Shown piece by piece: positions 1 through 7,895 of a stretch of 22,969 nt of DNA. Positions within the stretch are counted from its first letter, which is position 1. Each line of letters begins with the position of its first letter. A model generated the notes under the pieces. The model was not told the DNA's origin and did not search any database. It was given only the letters and a program-made list of their open reading frames with translations. The position numbers and the translations under genes were made by a program. This DNA is from Loktanella sp. UBA3435 (GTDB taxonomy: Bacteria; Pseudomonadota; Alphaproteobacteria; Rhodobacterales; Rhodobacteraceae): assembly GCA_002378665.1 (NCBI GenBank), contig DFSO01000061.1, forward strand, positions 1 to 22,969, written 5' to 3'.

Positions 1-120
1 CCGCCGCATGGGCTTGGTCCAAATTCCCGCGACCACCTCTGCCAGTTGAGGTGCGTAATTTCACCACCACTTGGGCCCCCTAGCATGCTGTTCACACTAT
101 CTGAAAATAGGCCAAAAGTC
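1..120. other. Left edge, no confident gene
   Basis: I see no gene here that I can name. A plus-strand frame enters from the left edge and stops at 47-49 (TGA), giving a 15-residue tail (RRMGLVQIPATTSAS) that could be the C-terminus of a gene outside the window. Nothing supports this beyond the open frame. The rest, up to the mltG terminator, looks like ordinary intergenic sequence. Confidence 0.3.
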
Positions 121-151
121 AAAACAAACGGGGCGCCCCATCGGACGCCCC
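121..151 (-). terminator. Rho-independent terminator of fabF-mltG
   Basis: On the minus strand a GC-only 6-bp stem (130-135 with 146-151, GGGGCG/CGCCCC) is followed by a T-rich run (GTTTGTTTTG). It lies about 30 nt after the mltG stop, the right place to end the fabF-mltG transcript. Confidence 0.7.
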
Positions 152-180
152 ATTCAGAAAATCTACACTTTTACAGGTGT

Positions 181-1350
181 TTAACCGCCGTCAGCCGCCG
201 CCGCTGCAGCAGCCGCTTCGATCTTGCGCCACTCGGCCACATTGCGGTTATGATCCGCCAAGGTCACGGCAAACGCATGCCCACCAGTGCCGTCCGCCAC
301 AAAGAAGATAAACTCTGTCGTGTCTGGATCAAGGGCCGCTTCAATACTCGCCCGCCCTGGGTTCGCAATCGGTGTCGGCGGCAATGCGGGGATCTGATAG
401 GTGTTCCAAGGCGTCTCGCGGTTCAATTCGCTCCGGCGCAAACCACGGCCCAAAACGCCCTCGCCCTTGGTAATCCCGTAGATAACAGCAGGGTCCGTTT
501 GCAGCTTAATCCCTTGGTTCAAACGGTTGACAAAGACGCTGGCCACCTGACGACGTTCCGTCGGCACCCCAGTTTCCTTCTCAATCAAACTCGCCAAAAT
601 CAACGCCTCTTCAGGTGTCGCCAATGGCAACCCGTCAACACGGCCAGCCCATGCTTCGGCCAAAATGCGCGATTGGCTGGATTCCATCCGCTCCAAAAGC
701 GATGAAACTGCCGTGCCTTTCTTGAAATCATAGCTATCAGGCGCCAAAATACCCTCCGCGGGCACCTCAGTCGTGTCGACCTCAAGCAACTCAACCCGCG
801 ACATCGCATCGACAACTTGCCAGCTTGTCACACCTTCAGCCACAGCTAATCGGAACAACGTATCAGCATCAGCAACTGTCGACGTATATTCCTCGGGCGT
901 TTCCTCAACCGTCGGGTCAAACTTCGCAACCTCGATAAAGCGGTTCGTCGCAGGGTCTAACTCACGCACCAAAATATCGCTCTGCGTCACGCCGATACGG
1001 AAAACTACCTCGGTCCCGCAGGTGTTTGCACCGCCACGGGTGACGATATCAACGATCTCTTCCATCGAGGCTTTTGCAGGAACAAGAAAGCTCCCCGCCT
1101 TCAACTGGCCCGTTTTGTCGGCATAATCGGCACCAATCCGTAAAACATTGGCCGAAGCAACAGCCCCCTGAACCTGCAAATCAAGTGCGACGGCACGCAT
1201 GTTCGCACCACTCTTGACCTGCAAACAGATCGCCTGTTCCAAAGGACCGGCAGCACTGTACTTTTTAACGGCAAAACTAATGCCGCCGGCAAACAAAAAC
1301 AGCAGAACAATGAAAAACGTCAGCGCGTTAGACGCAATGTGACGCCACAT
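181..1350 (-). CDS. mltG: Endolytic murein transglycosylase MltG (YceG-like)
   Basis: Inner-membrane lytic transglycosylase that cleaves nascent peptidoglycan strands and helps set glycan length. The 389-residue product has an N-terminal membrane anchor (about residues 8-28), a periplasmic region with a LysM-like part, and the YceG domain. The catalytic-site motif LASLIEKETG is present, with the predicted catalytic Glu near residue 257, followed by FVNRL and the LPPTPIANPG segment typical of the family. Length is somewhat above the E. coli protein. The C-terminus ends in a run of eight alanines, probably a low-complexity tail. The fabF stop and the mltG ATG share one base (TGATG at 1348-1352), which points to translational coupling; a TTG one codon upstream (1353) is also possible. 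Downstream is a good terminator. Identification is firm. Confidence 0.93.
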   Translation of the reverse strand: MWRHIASNALTFFIVLLFLFAGGISFAVKKYSAAGPLEQAICLQVKSGANMRAVALDLQVQGAVASANVLRIGADYADKTGQLKAGSFLVPAKASMEEIVDIVTRGGANTCGTEVVFRIGVTQSDILVRELDPATNRFIEVAKFDPTVEETPEEYTSTVADADTLFRLAVAEGVTSWQVVDAMSRVELLEVDTTEVPAEGILAPDSYDFKKGTAVSSLLERMESSQSRILAEAWAGRVDGLPLATPEEALILASLIEKETGVPTERRQVASVFVNRLNQGIKLQTDPAVIYGITKGEGVLGRGLRRSELNRETPWNTYQIPALPPTPIANPGRASIEAALDPDTTEFIFFVADGTGGHAFAVTLADHNRNVAEWRKIEAAAAAAAADGG

Positions 1351-2609
1351 CAATCAAGCTTTCCGAACAGAACGCTGGCATTCGTGCCGCCAAAGCCAAA
1401 CGAGTTCGACAAGGCCACATTGATCTTGCGCTCACGCTTGGCATTTGGGGCCAGATCGACCTTTGTCTCAACAGCGACATTATCAAGGTTGATCGTTGGC
1501 GGTGCCACCTGATCGCGAATAGCCAAGATCGAGAACACAGCCTCAATCGCACCTGCAGCCCCCAAAAGGTGACCAGTGGCAGACTTCGTCGATGACATCG
1601 TGACCTTGCCTGCCGCATCACCCATCATGCGCTCAACAGCGCCCAATTCGATGGTGTCCGCCATCGTCGATGTGCCATGCGCGTTGATGTAGTCGATATC
1701 CGCAGGTGTCAGCCCCGCGTCATCCAGCGCCATCCGCATGGAGCGCTCACCACCTTCACCGCTCTCGGATGGGGCTGTGATGTGATAGGCGTCACCCGAC
1801 AGGCCGTAACCGATCACTTCCGCGTAAATCTTCGCGCCACGCGCCTTGGCGTGCTCGTACTCTTCCAGCACAACAACGCCAGCGCCCTCGCCCATGACGA
1901 ACCCATCACGGTCTGCATCATATGGGCGCGATGCCTTCGTCGGATCATCCGCACGCTTAGTCGACAGCGCCTTACAGGCGTTAAAGCCCGCAATGCCAAT
2001 CTCACAGATCGCAGCCTCTGCACCACCAGCAACCATCACGTCGGCGTTGCCATACTTAATCAAACGGGTCGCATCACCAATTGCATGGGCACCTGTCGAA
2101 CAAGCCGTCACAACCGAATGGTTCGGACCTTTAAATCCATAGCGAATACCAACCTGACCAGAGATCAAGTTGATCAATGCACCGGGAATAAAGAACGGCG
2201 ACACGCGACGCGGACCCTTTTCCTTAATCATCACGGCGGTCTCGGCAATCGACTTCAAGCCACCAATGCCAGAGCCAATCAGCACACCTGTGCGGACCAA
2301 ATCAGCCTCTTCGGTCGGCATCCAGCCAGAATCCTCAACAGCCTGCTGAGCTGCCGCAATCCCGAACAGGATGAAATCATCAACCTTACGCTGATCCTTC
2401 GGCGCCATATAAGTATCTGGGTTAAACGTACCGTCAGACCCGTCGCCACGCGGAACTTCGCAGGCATAAGTCGTCGCCAGCGCGCTCGCATCAAAACTCG
2501 TGATCGGCCCAGCACCAGACTGCCCGGCAAGAAGGCGCTTCCAGCTTTCCTCGACGCCATCCGCCAGCGGCGTGACCAAACCTAATCCTGTGACTACTAC
2601 TCGACGCAT
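1350..2609 (-). CDS. fabF: Beta-ketoacyl-ACP synthase II (FabF)
   Basis: Condensing enzyme of type II fatty-acid synthesis: it elongates acyl-ACP with malonyl-ACP in the cytoplasm. The 419-residue protein has the full thiolase-fold synthase set: active-site Cys170 in VTACSTGAHA, His311 in NAHGTST, Lys342 and His347 in TKSATGH, and the glycine-rich GFGGTN at about 405-410. Length is normal for FabF. The start ATG follows GGTGAGGG at good spacing. mltG follows with overlapping stop and start codons, so the two form an operon. In related genomes acpP usually lies directly upstream; here a plus-strand PilZ gene separates them, so fabF needs its own promoter (candidate at 2646-2674). Confidence 0.97.
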   Translation of the reverse strand: MRRVVVTGLGLVTPLADGVEESWKRLLAGQSGAGPITSFDASALATTYACEVPRGDGSDGTFNPDTYMAPKDQRKVDDFILFGIAAAQQAVEDSGWMPTEEADLVRTGVLIGSGIGGLKSIAETAVMIKEKGPRRVSPFFIPGALINLISGQVGIRYGFKGPNHSVVTACSTGAHAIGDATRLIKYGNADVMVAGGAEAAICEIGIAGFNACKALSTKRADDPTKASRPYDADRDGFVMGEGAGVVVLEEYEHAKARGAKIYAEVIGYGLSGDAYHITAPSESGEGGERSMRMALDDAGLTPADIDYINAHGTSTMADTIELGAVERMMGDAAGKVTMSSTKSATGHLLGAAGAIEAVFSILAIRDQVAPPTINLDNVAVETKVDLAPNAKRERKINVALSNSFGFGGTNASVLFGKLD

Positions 2610-2645
2610 ATTTTGCCCTCACCTTTTTTGCGGCTTTCACAGCTT

Positions 2646-2674
2646 TGATAACCCAGCGAATAGCTCAGGGGCAA
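2646..2674 (-). promoter_or_regulatory. Candidate sigma-70 promoter of fabF-mltG
   Basis: On the minus strand TTGCCC (2669-2674) and TTATCA (2646-2651) are separated by exactly 17 nt, about 37 nt upstream of the fabF ATG. It was found by eye only. It is plausible because the gene upstream on the other strand is divergent. Confidence 0.35.
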
Positions 2675-2768
2675 GAGCAGCAAGGCGTTTGAGCGCCTCG
2701 GGGCACAAAGTTTCATTCCACCTTAACCAGTTTTGCATAGGGTTCGCTAACCACTGGGAAAGAACGCA

Positions 2769-3623
2769 ATGCGCCTCAACCACTTAGTCATGATAATAAT
2801 TCTATGTATCCTGCCGTTTCGGGCAGAGGCTGAGGTGAATTGTTCGGTCTTCGACGCCATTGAGCGCATTCAATTTGCAGAAATGCGGCTCGCCAGCGCA
2901 GGTGACAACCGCTTTGCATCACGCGACGCGGCACTCTTGGTGAGTGAGGTGGCGCGCCTTGATGGTGATCAAATCAAATCCGCCCATGGCGGAAAACTAT
3001 CCACATTTGAGGTTGCCACACTCGAGTCCTACATGACTTACGCCCAACAATTGGCCCTCATTTTGGTCAAACGAGATGTGAACATGGTGGAAAACTATTT
3101 TGCGAGGCCCAGCTTCGCACCTCAGCAAGAGGTGGTCGGGCGCATTTTACCGCGGTTGCGGTGCAACCAACAGACCTCCGAAGGCACATCAAACGGAACC
3201 CAAAGAGTCACATCCTCCATCAAACAAGATCAAGGTGCACGCAAGATCACCTTCACAGGGAGTGCGACAGTACTGGCCGCTATCGTGCTCTTCTTGGCAG
3301 TAGGATTTCGAGTTTATGCGTTTGGCGTCGCGTGGCGCAACCGCAAAAAGCGGCGATCAAAGCGGTTTCATTGCTACATCGAGACCCAAATCAACTACGG
3401 ACACATGACCAAACGCGCGGTCATTCTCGACATCAGTTGCAATGGTGCAAAAATCCAAATCGATGTCGAAGACAACGAACACACTGTCGAAGTATGGATC
3501 ATAAACACGTGGTACAAGGCAAAGGTCAGCTGGCACAATCCACACTACCTCGGGGTACGATTTCATACCCCCCTGCGCAGTGCTTTCGTTGAAACTCTCT
3601 GTTCACCGCAAAATAGGCAATAA
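2769..3623 (+). CDS. Membrane-anchored PilZ-domain protein
   Basis: Probable cyclic-di-GMP receptor with a periplasmic sensor-like part. The 284 residues read as a signal-peptide-like N-terminus (about 1-21), a periplasmic region of about 140 residues with Cys25 and Cys132 that could form a disulfide, one transmembrane helix (about 164-186), a basic stretch, and a C-terminal PilZ domain. Both PilZ ligand motifs are visible: RRSKR (195-199, the RxxxR element) and DISCNGA (Asp221, Ser223, Gly226, the D-x-S-x-x-G element). So ligand binding is likely, but the target process is unknown. The start follows GGGAAAG. The gene interrupts the fatty-acid cluster on the opposite strand, and its stop codon lies inside a terminator shared with acpP. 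Confidence 0.85.
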   Translation: MRLNHLVMIIILCILPFRAEAEVNCSVFDAIERIQFAEMRLASAGDNRFASRDAALLVSEVARLDGDQIKSAHGGKLSTFEVATLESYMTYAQQLALILVKRDVNMVENYFARPSFAPQQEVVGRILPRLRCNQQTSEGTSNGTQRVTSSIKQDQGARKITFTGSATVLAAIVLFLAVGFRVYAFGVAWRNRKKRRSKRFHCYIETQINYGHMTKRAVILDISCNGAKIQIDVEDNEHTVEVWIINTWYKAKVSWHNPHYLGVRFHTPLRSAFVETLCSPQNRQ

Positions 3624-3655
3624 AAAACGGCGCCCCCGAAAGAACGCCGTTTTTT
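3622..3655. terminator. Bidirectional terminator between the PilZ gene and acpP
   Basis: Perfect 11-bp stem, AAAAAACGGCG (3622-3632) with CGCCGTTTTTT (3645-3655), and a 12-nt loop. The A-run and T-run make it a proper Rho-independent terminator on both strands. It overlaps the PilZ stop codon and lies 17 nt past the acpP stop. Confidence 0.9.
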
Positions 3656-3671
3656 GAAATTAATATTAAGC

Positions 3672-3905
3672 TTACTGAGCTTCAGTGATGAACTTAACGG
3701 CGTCACCAAAGGACTGGATAGTCTCGGCTGCGTCGTCTGGGATCTCGATGCCAAACTCTTCTTCAAAAGCCATAACCAGTTCAACTGTATCAAGGCTGTC
3801 TGCACCCAGATCATCGATGAACGATGCGGATTCGACAACTTTGTCTTCTTCCACACCAAGGTGCTCTACTACGATCTTACGTACACGATCTGCGACGTCG
3901 CTCAT
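3672..3905 (-). CDS. acpP: Acyl carrier protein
   Basis: Carrier of growing acyl chains in fatty-acid synthesis, modified with 4'-phosphopantetheine. The 77-residue acidic protein has the attachment motif GADSLD with Ser37 as the modified serine, and the usual four-helix sequence ending KFITEAQ. Length is standard. The start ATG follows TGAGGA. It is separated from fabG by about 230 nt and from fabF by the PilZ gene, so it is probably transcribed alone from its own promoter, as expected for a very abundant protein. Confidence 0.97.
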   Translation of the reverse strand: MSDVADRVRKIVVEHLGVEEDKVVESASFIDDLGADSLDTVELVMAFEEEFGIEIPDDAAETIQSFGDAVKFITEAQ

Positions 3906-4074
3906 GTCAAATTCCTCACGTTTTTTCTGGGTTCACACCCTGAGTTCTTTTCAGGCTTTCGCCCAGTTTGATTGCCCCGAGGGGCAGCACGTTTGCCCAT
4001 TTAAGGGCGCTTTCCGAAACTTGCAACTCCGCAACTTACGTCACGTTAGGTGCGCCTCTCAACGATCTGCGTGG

Positions 4075-4102
4075 GCTATAACAGGAATTTCACCTCAGGC
4101 AA
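4075..4102 (-). promoter_or_regulatory. Candidate acpP promoter and long leader
   Basis: Minus-strand TTGCCT (4097-4102) and TATAGC (4075-4080) are 16 nt apart. This would give acpP a leader of about 160 nt, which contains a small palindrome TGCCCC-GA-GGGGCA at 3973-3986. It was judged by eye; other promoters in the 228-nt gap are possible. A short hairpin GGGTG/CACCC (4119-4132) lies just past the fabG stop but has no T-run. Confidence 0.35.
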
Positions 4103-4133
4103 ACGCTTTCCACACTTCGGGTGTTGCCACCCT

Positions 4134-4871
4134 TTAGAACATGGCCATACCACCGTTCACATGCAAAGTCGCCCCTGTAACGTAAGCAGCCTCAACGCTG
4201 GCCAGATAGACAACAGCGGCTGCAATTTCATCAGAATCGCCCATGCGTCCTGCTGGCACATTCGTCAAAATACCCGATTTTTGATCATCCGTCAGCTTTT
4301 CTGTCATCGCCGTCGTAATAAATCCAGGGGCCACGCAATTCACCGTAATCCCACGGCTTGCGACCTCATAGGCGATGGATTTTGACATGCCGACCATACC
4401 GGCCTTGGATGCGGCATAGTTCGCTTGCCCGGGGTTACCCGTTGCGCCAACCACCGAGGAAATATTGATAATTCGGCCCCAACGCGCCTTCATCATGCCA
4501 CGGATCGCCCCTTTGCATAGGCGCATTGTCGACGTCAGGTTCACGTCCAAAACGCTTGACCATTCATCATCCGACATACGCATGAACAGGTTATCACGGG
4601 TGATGCCTGCGTTATTGACCAAAATATCCAGTGATCCCATCGCCTCAACCGCTTGTTTTGGCAGAGCATTTACGGCTTCCGCATCGCTGAGGTTACACGG
4701 CAGAACATGGGCTCGGCTGCCAAGCTCAGTAGCCAATGCCTCAAGCGGTTCAACGCGTGTACCAGATAGCGCAACAGTTGCGCCTTGAGCATGCAGCGCC
4801 TTTGCGATTGCCCCGCCAATGCCGCCAGAGGCGCCAGTCACGAGTGCATTTTTACCTGTTAAATCAAACAT
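4134..4871 (-). CDS. fabG: 3-oxoacyl-ACP reductase FabG
   Basis: NADPH-dependent reduction of beta-ketoacyl-ACP in the fatty-acid cycle. A 245-residue short-chain dehydrogenase with a complete set of motifs: nucleotide-binding TGASGGIG (12-19), NNAG (86-89), Asn111, and catalytic Ser139, Tyr152 and Lys156 in YAASK. The PG motif and the C-terminal VNGGMAMF are characteristic of true FabG rather than a generic dehydrogenase. It follows fabD by 16 nt on the same strand, so the two are almost certainly co-transcribed. Confidence 0.96.
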   Translation of the reverse strand: MFDLTGKNALVTGASGGIGGAIAKALHAQGATVALSGTRVEPLEALATELGSRAHVLPCNLSDAEAVNALPKQAVEAMGSLDILVNNAGITRDNLFMRMSDDEWSSVLDVNLTSTMRLCKGAIRGMMKARWGRIINISSVVGATGNPGQANYAASKAGMVGMSKSIAYEVASRGITVNCVAPGFITTAMTEKLTDDQKSGILTNVPAGRMGDSDEIAAAVVYLASVEAAYVTGATLHVNGGMAMF

Positions 4872-4887
4872 CTATATCCCTTTCCGC

Positions 4888-5829
4888 TTAAGCGGCAGTC
4901 ATTGCGGCCACAGCCGCTGCAATATCATCAGGCGCGCCAACGGCACCCGTGGTGAGGTCTTTATCAATGCGGCGGATCATGCCGATCAAGGCTTTGCCTG
5001 CGCCAATCTCCCAAACTTCGGTAACCCCTTGTTTTGCCATATACAAAACGCTCTCGCGCCAGCGCACAGAGCCCGTCACCTGATCCACAAGCAATGCGCG
5101 AATCCGTGTCGGGTCTGAAACCGCCGAAGCGATCACATTTGCCACCAATGGCACGGCAGGCGCATTAATATTTACGTCGTCAAGCGCTTCGGCCATGACG
5201 GACGCAGCAGGTGCCATCAAAGCGCAGTGGAATGGCGCGGAAACAGGTAGCAAAAGCGCACGCTTTGCGCCCTTCTCCTTGGCAATCACCAAGGCCCGCT
5301 CAACCGCATCTTTATGCCCAGAAACAACAACTTGGCTCGGATCATTGTCATTAGCTGCTTGGCAAACCTCGCCCTGTGCAGCCTCCTCGGCCACGGCCTG
5401 CGCCGTCTCGAAATCAAGCCCCAAAAGGGCCGCCATCGCGCCCACTCCGACGGGGACGGCTTCTTGCATTGCGGTGCCGCGGATGCGCAAAAGGCGGGCT
5501 GTGTCGGCAATCGTTAACGCGCCAGAGGCAGCGAGGGCGGAATATTCGCCAAGCGAGTGACCTGCCACAAACGATGCCATATCGATTGTAACGCCTTCTG
5601 ATTCCAAGGCCCGCATCGCGGCCAAAGATGTTGCCATAAGAGCAGGTTGCGCGTTTTTCGTCAGGGTCAAATCAGCGATATCACCCTCCCAAATCAGCGT
5701 GGAAAGCTTCTCGCCCAAGGCCTCGTCGACCTCGTCAAAAACGGCCCGCGCGCTGGGGTAAGCATCGGCAAGCGCCTTACCCATCCCAATGGTCTGAGCG
5801 CCCTGCCCTGGAAATACAAATGCCCGCAT
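4888..5829 (-). CDS. fabD: Malonyl-CoA:ACP transacylase FabD
   Basis: Transfers malonyl from CoA to acyl carrier protein, committing it to fatty-acid elongation. 313 residues, normal length. Visible motifs are FPGQGAQ at the N-terminus, the nucleophile elbow GHSLGEYSA with Ser92, Arg117 in RIRGTAMQ, and His201 in SAPFH, which together give the complete active site. The ATG follows AAGGAG at 8 nt. It is the first gene of a fabD-fabG pair, with a divergent b561-YceI gene upstream across a gap of roughly 150 nt that must hold both promoters. Confidence 0.97.
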   Translation of the reverse strand: MRAFVFPGQGAQTIGMGKALADAYPSARAVFDEVDEALGEKLSTLIWEGDIADLTLTKNAQPALMATSLAAMRALESEGVTIDMASFVAGHSLGEYSALAASGALTIADTARLLRIRGTAMQEAVPVGVGAMAALLGLDFETAQAVAEEAAQGEVCQAANDNDPSQVVVSGHKDAVERALVIAKEKGAKRALLLPVSAPFHCALMAPAASVMAEALDDVNINAPAVPLVANVIASAVSDPTRIRALLVDQVTGSVRWRESVLYMAKQGVTEVWEIGAGKALIGMIRRIDKDLTTGAVGAPDDIAAAVAAMTAA

Positions 5830-5992
5830 GAGGACTTCTCCTTGTTCTTTGCTTTGTCAAAGGATTAACCGCTGTATGTAGCTGACACAAGGTAATGCAA
5901 AGATGCACAGGGATTGAGCGCAGGTGCGTGTTTCGCAAAAAGCGCAGGCAATTTAGGGTTAACTTAACATTCCTATGAGAAAGATGACGGCT

Positions 5993-7165
5993 ATGACCGA
6001 GACTGCTTATTCCACAAAAACCAAGATATTTCATTGGCTTACGGCGCTATTGGTGGTGTCAATTATTCCGTTAGGCATCCTTGCCTCGGATGCGCCCTTC
6101 GAGACGGACGCGCAAATCGCGACCAAAACACTGCTATTTTCCATGCACAAAACACTGGGTGTGGCGGTGTTTTTGGTGGCTCTCGCGCGGATTGCCTACG
6201 CATTGACGCAGACCAAACCCGCCCCATTGCACCCCGAACGGCGCGTTGAGACTTTGTTAGCAGAGGTGGTGCATTGGCTGCTTTACATCTCGCTGGTGCT
6301 GGTTCCGCTGACAGGCTGGATTCACCACTCTGCCGCTGCCGCGTCTGCGCCGATCTGGATTCCTTTTGCGAACCACCTGCCATTTATTCCTGTAGATCCA
6401 ACAGTTTCCGACTTTTTCGGCGGGCTTCACTGGCTTTGGAGCAAGGTGATGGTTGTCTCGATCCTGCTGCATTTTGCGGGTGCGATGAAGCATCACGTGA
6501 TTGACAAAGATGAGACCTTGCGGCGCATGTGGTTCGGTCACAATGCGTACACCGCGCGTGCACAGGGCGTGCACCGAAACTCCGCCATGATTGCTTTGGC
6601 GATCTATGCCGCCGTTGCGGGAATCGGGGCTTCATTCGGGATTTTGGGGCAAGAAAAAACGATCTCTTCCCCCAGCTTATCTACCGTGAGTTCGGAATGG
6701 ACCGTACATGACGGCACAATCGCAATCTCGGTCACGCAATTGGGGAATGTGGTCACGGGTCAATTCGATGATTGGACTGCTGCGATTACGTTTGATGAAA
6801 ACGCGACCGGGTCCGTGGGAAGTGTCGAGACAACGATCAATGTCGGGACGTTGACGCTTGGATCGGTCAGCGATCAGGCAATGGGGAAAGACTTCTTTGA
6901 CCTCGTGACATTCCCAATCGCGACATTCACCGCCGATTTGGTGAAGCTTGAAGGGGTCTATCTGGCCGAAGGGACATTGGCGATAAAAAGTGCCCGCGTG
7001 CCTGTCACACTACCCTTTGATCTGACGCTCGACGCGGATACCGCCACGATGGTTGGCACCGTGTCGCTGGATCGTCGCGACTTTGCGATTGGCGAAAGCA
7101 TGGCAGACGAGAGCAACCTTGGGTTTGGTGTTGATGTGACGATCAATCTGACAGCAACCCGTTAA
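5993..7165 (+). CDS. Cytochrome b561-YceI fusion protein
   Basis: Predicted inner-membrane di-haem cytochrome b561 fused to a periplasmic YceI lipocalin-like domain. With the start at 5993, residues 10-170 carry four transmembrane helices with histidines placed as haem ligands (candidates His14 in FHWLTALL, His52 in MHKTLG, His94 in VHWLLY and His160 in LLHFAG). A fifth hydrophobic helix (about 198-218) leads into a YceI domain (about 230-390). YceI folds bind long isoprenoids such as quinones, so quinone-linked electron transfer is a reasonable inference. Starts at 5975 and 5984 are in frame; 5993 is preferred because GAGAAAG lies 9 nt upstream. It is convergent with a stand-alone yceI and shares its terminator. 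An 11-bp-phased GTGCAC array lies in the coding sequence at 6547-6574. Confidence 0.88.
   Translation: MTETAYSTKTKIFHWLTALLVVSIIPLGILASDAPFETDAQIATKTLLFSMHKTLGVAVFLVALARIAYALTQTKPAPLHPERRVETLLAEVVHWLLYISLVLVPLTGWIHHSAAAASAPIWIPFANHLPFIPVDPTVSDFFGGLHWLWSKVMVVSILLHFAGAMKHHVIDKDETLRRMWFGHNAYTARAQGVHRNSAMIALAIYAAVAGIGASFGILGQEKTISSPSLSTVSSEWTVHDGTIAISVTQLGNVVTGQFDDWTAAITFDENATGSVGSVETTINVGTLTLGSVSDQAMGKDFFDLVTFPIATFTADLVKLEGVYLAEGTLAIKSARVPVTLPFDLTLDADTATMVGTVSLDRRDFAIGESMADESNLGFGVDVTINLTATR
6547..6574. repeat. 11-bp-phased GTRCAC triplet inside a coding region
   Basis: GTACAC (6547-6552), GTGCAC (6558-6563) and GTGCAC (6569-6574) lie at an exact 11-bp period. The second and third units with their spacer differ at one position from units one and two of the array upstream of dddP (16110-16126). 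It encodes part of the loop between the fourth and fifth membrane helices. Confidence 0.7.
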
Positions 7166-7166
7166 C

Positions 7167-7202
7167 AAAAAAGGGCCGCACGATTAACGCGCGGCCTTTT
7201 TT
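7167..7202. terminator. Terminator between the b561-YceI gene and yceI
   Basis: A-run, then a GGCCGC stem arm (7174-7179) pairing with GCGGCC (7191-7196), then a T-run. The flanking A and T runs let it work in both directions, which suits two convergent genes. Confidence 0.85.
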
Positions 7203-7222
7203 CTTTTAGAACTTAAAAGTAC

Positions 7223-7798
7223 TTATTCAGCCTTCATCGCCTCAACCGAGATATTCACGACAACTTCGTCGCTCACAAACGGCGCAAACTGACCAAGGTT
7301 ATAGTCAGAGCGCAGCAATGTTGTTGTCGCGTCAAAGCCAGCCCAAGGTTTGCCAGCCATCGGGTGGTCGCCTACTTGGTTCAGTTTCGCATCAAGCACG
7401 ACAGATTTTGTCACGTCGTTCAACGTCAGATCGCCAGTGATCAATGCAGTGCCTTCGCCTGTGACCTCGATAGATGTCGAGGTGAATGTGACCATCTCTT
7501 CGTCTGTCGCGTCAAAAAAGTCGGGCGACATGAAGTGATCGAAACGCTCTTGCCAGCCTGTCAGCATGGTTTTCACAGGGAAGGAAACAGTGACCGAGGA
7601 TGCAGCTGGATCTTCTTGGTCGAATTGGATTTCGCCGTTGAAACCAGAGAACATGCCGTAGCTTGTAGAATAACCCAAGTGATTGTAGTTAAATACGATC
7701 TGGCTGTGGCTTGCGTCCAGTGTGTAGGCTTCTGGTGCGGCAATTGCGGAAGTCGAAAGAACGGCCAGAAGGGCCGCGGCAGAGATTAATTTGTACAT
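7223..7798 (-). CDS. Secreted YceI-family protein
   Basis: Periplasmic lipocalin-like YceI protein, 191 residues, the usual size. It has a clear signal peptide (MYKLISAAALLAVLSTSAIA, cleavage before APEAY). The mature part begins YTLDASHSQIVF, which matches the family's N-terminal strand, and continues with the GYST.G.F..F.G.I.FD pattern. YceI proteins bind polyisoprenoid ligands; in this context it may partner the adjacent b561-YceI fusion, which carries a second YceI domain. The start was chosen at 7798 because AGGAG precedes it at 8 nt and the signal peptide begins there; a start 10 codons upstream would spoil it. A perfect palindrome (7866-7884) lies in its upstream region. Confidence 0.92.
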   Translation of the reverse strand: MYKLISAAALLAVLSTSAIAAPEAYTLDASHSQIVFNYNHLGYSTSYGMFSGFNGEIQFDQEDPAASSVTVSFPVKTMLTGWQERFDHFMSPDFFDATDEEMVTFTSTSIEVTGEGTALITGDLTLNDVTKSVVLDAKLNQVGDHPMAGKPWAGFDATTTLLRSDYNLGQFAPFVSDEVVVNISVEAMKAE

Positions 7799-7865
7799 GT
7801 TATGCACTCCTGATTGGTGATGACGCAATGTGGGCCATCACCAAATTCAGAGCAATTGCGCACTT

Positions 7866-7884
7866 GCGAACAGGTCCTGTTCGC
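7866..7884. promoter_or_regulatory. Perfect palindrome upstream of yceI, candidate operator
   Basis: GCGAACAGG, a single central T, then CCTGTTCGC: 9-bp arms matching perfectly. It lies 68 nt upstream of the yceI ATG and 12 nt past the stop of the preceding gene. The one-base centre rules out an efficient RNA hairpin, so a protein-binding dyad is more likely than a terminator. The regulator is unknown. Confidence 0.55.
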
Positions 7885-7895
7885 GCAGGAACCGG

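Noticed and set aside
2..49. Possible 15-residue C-terminus of an upstream gene
   Set aside because: Open frame only; no recognisable sequence.
1677..2585. 302-codon open frame antisense to fabF
   Set aside because: Arg/His/Thr-rich composition without domain features, a shadow of fabF.
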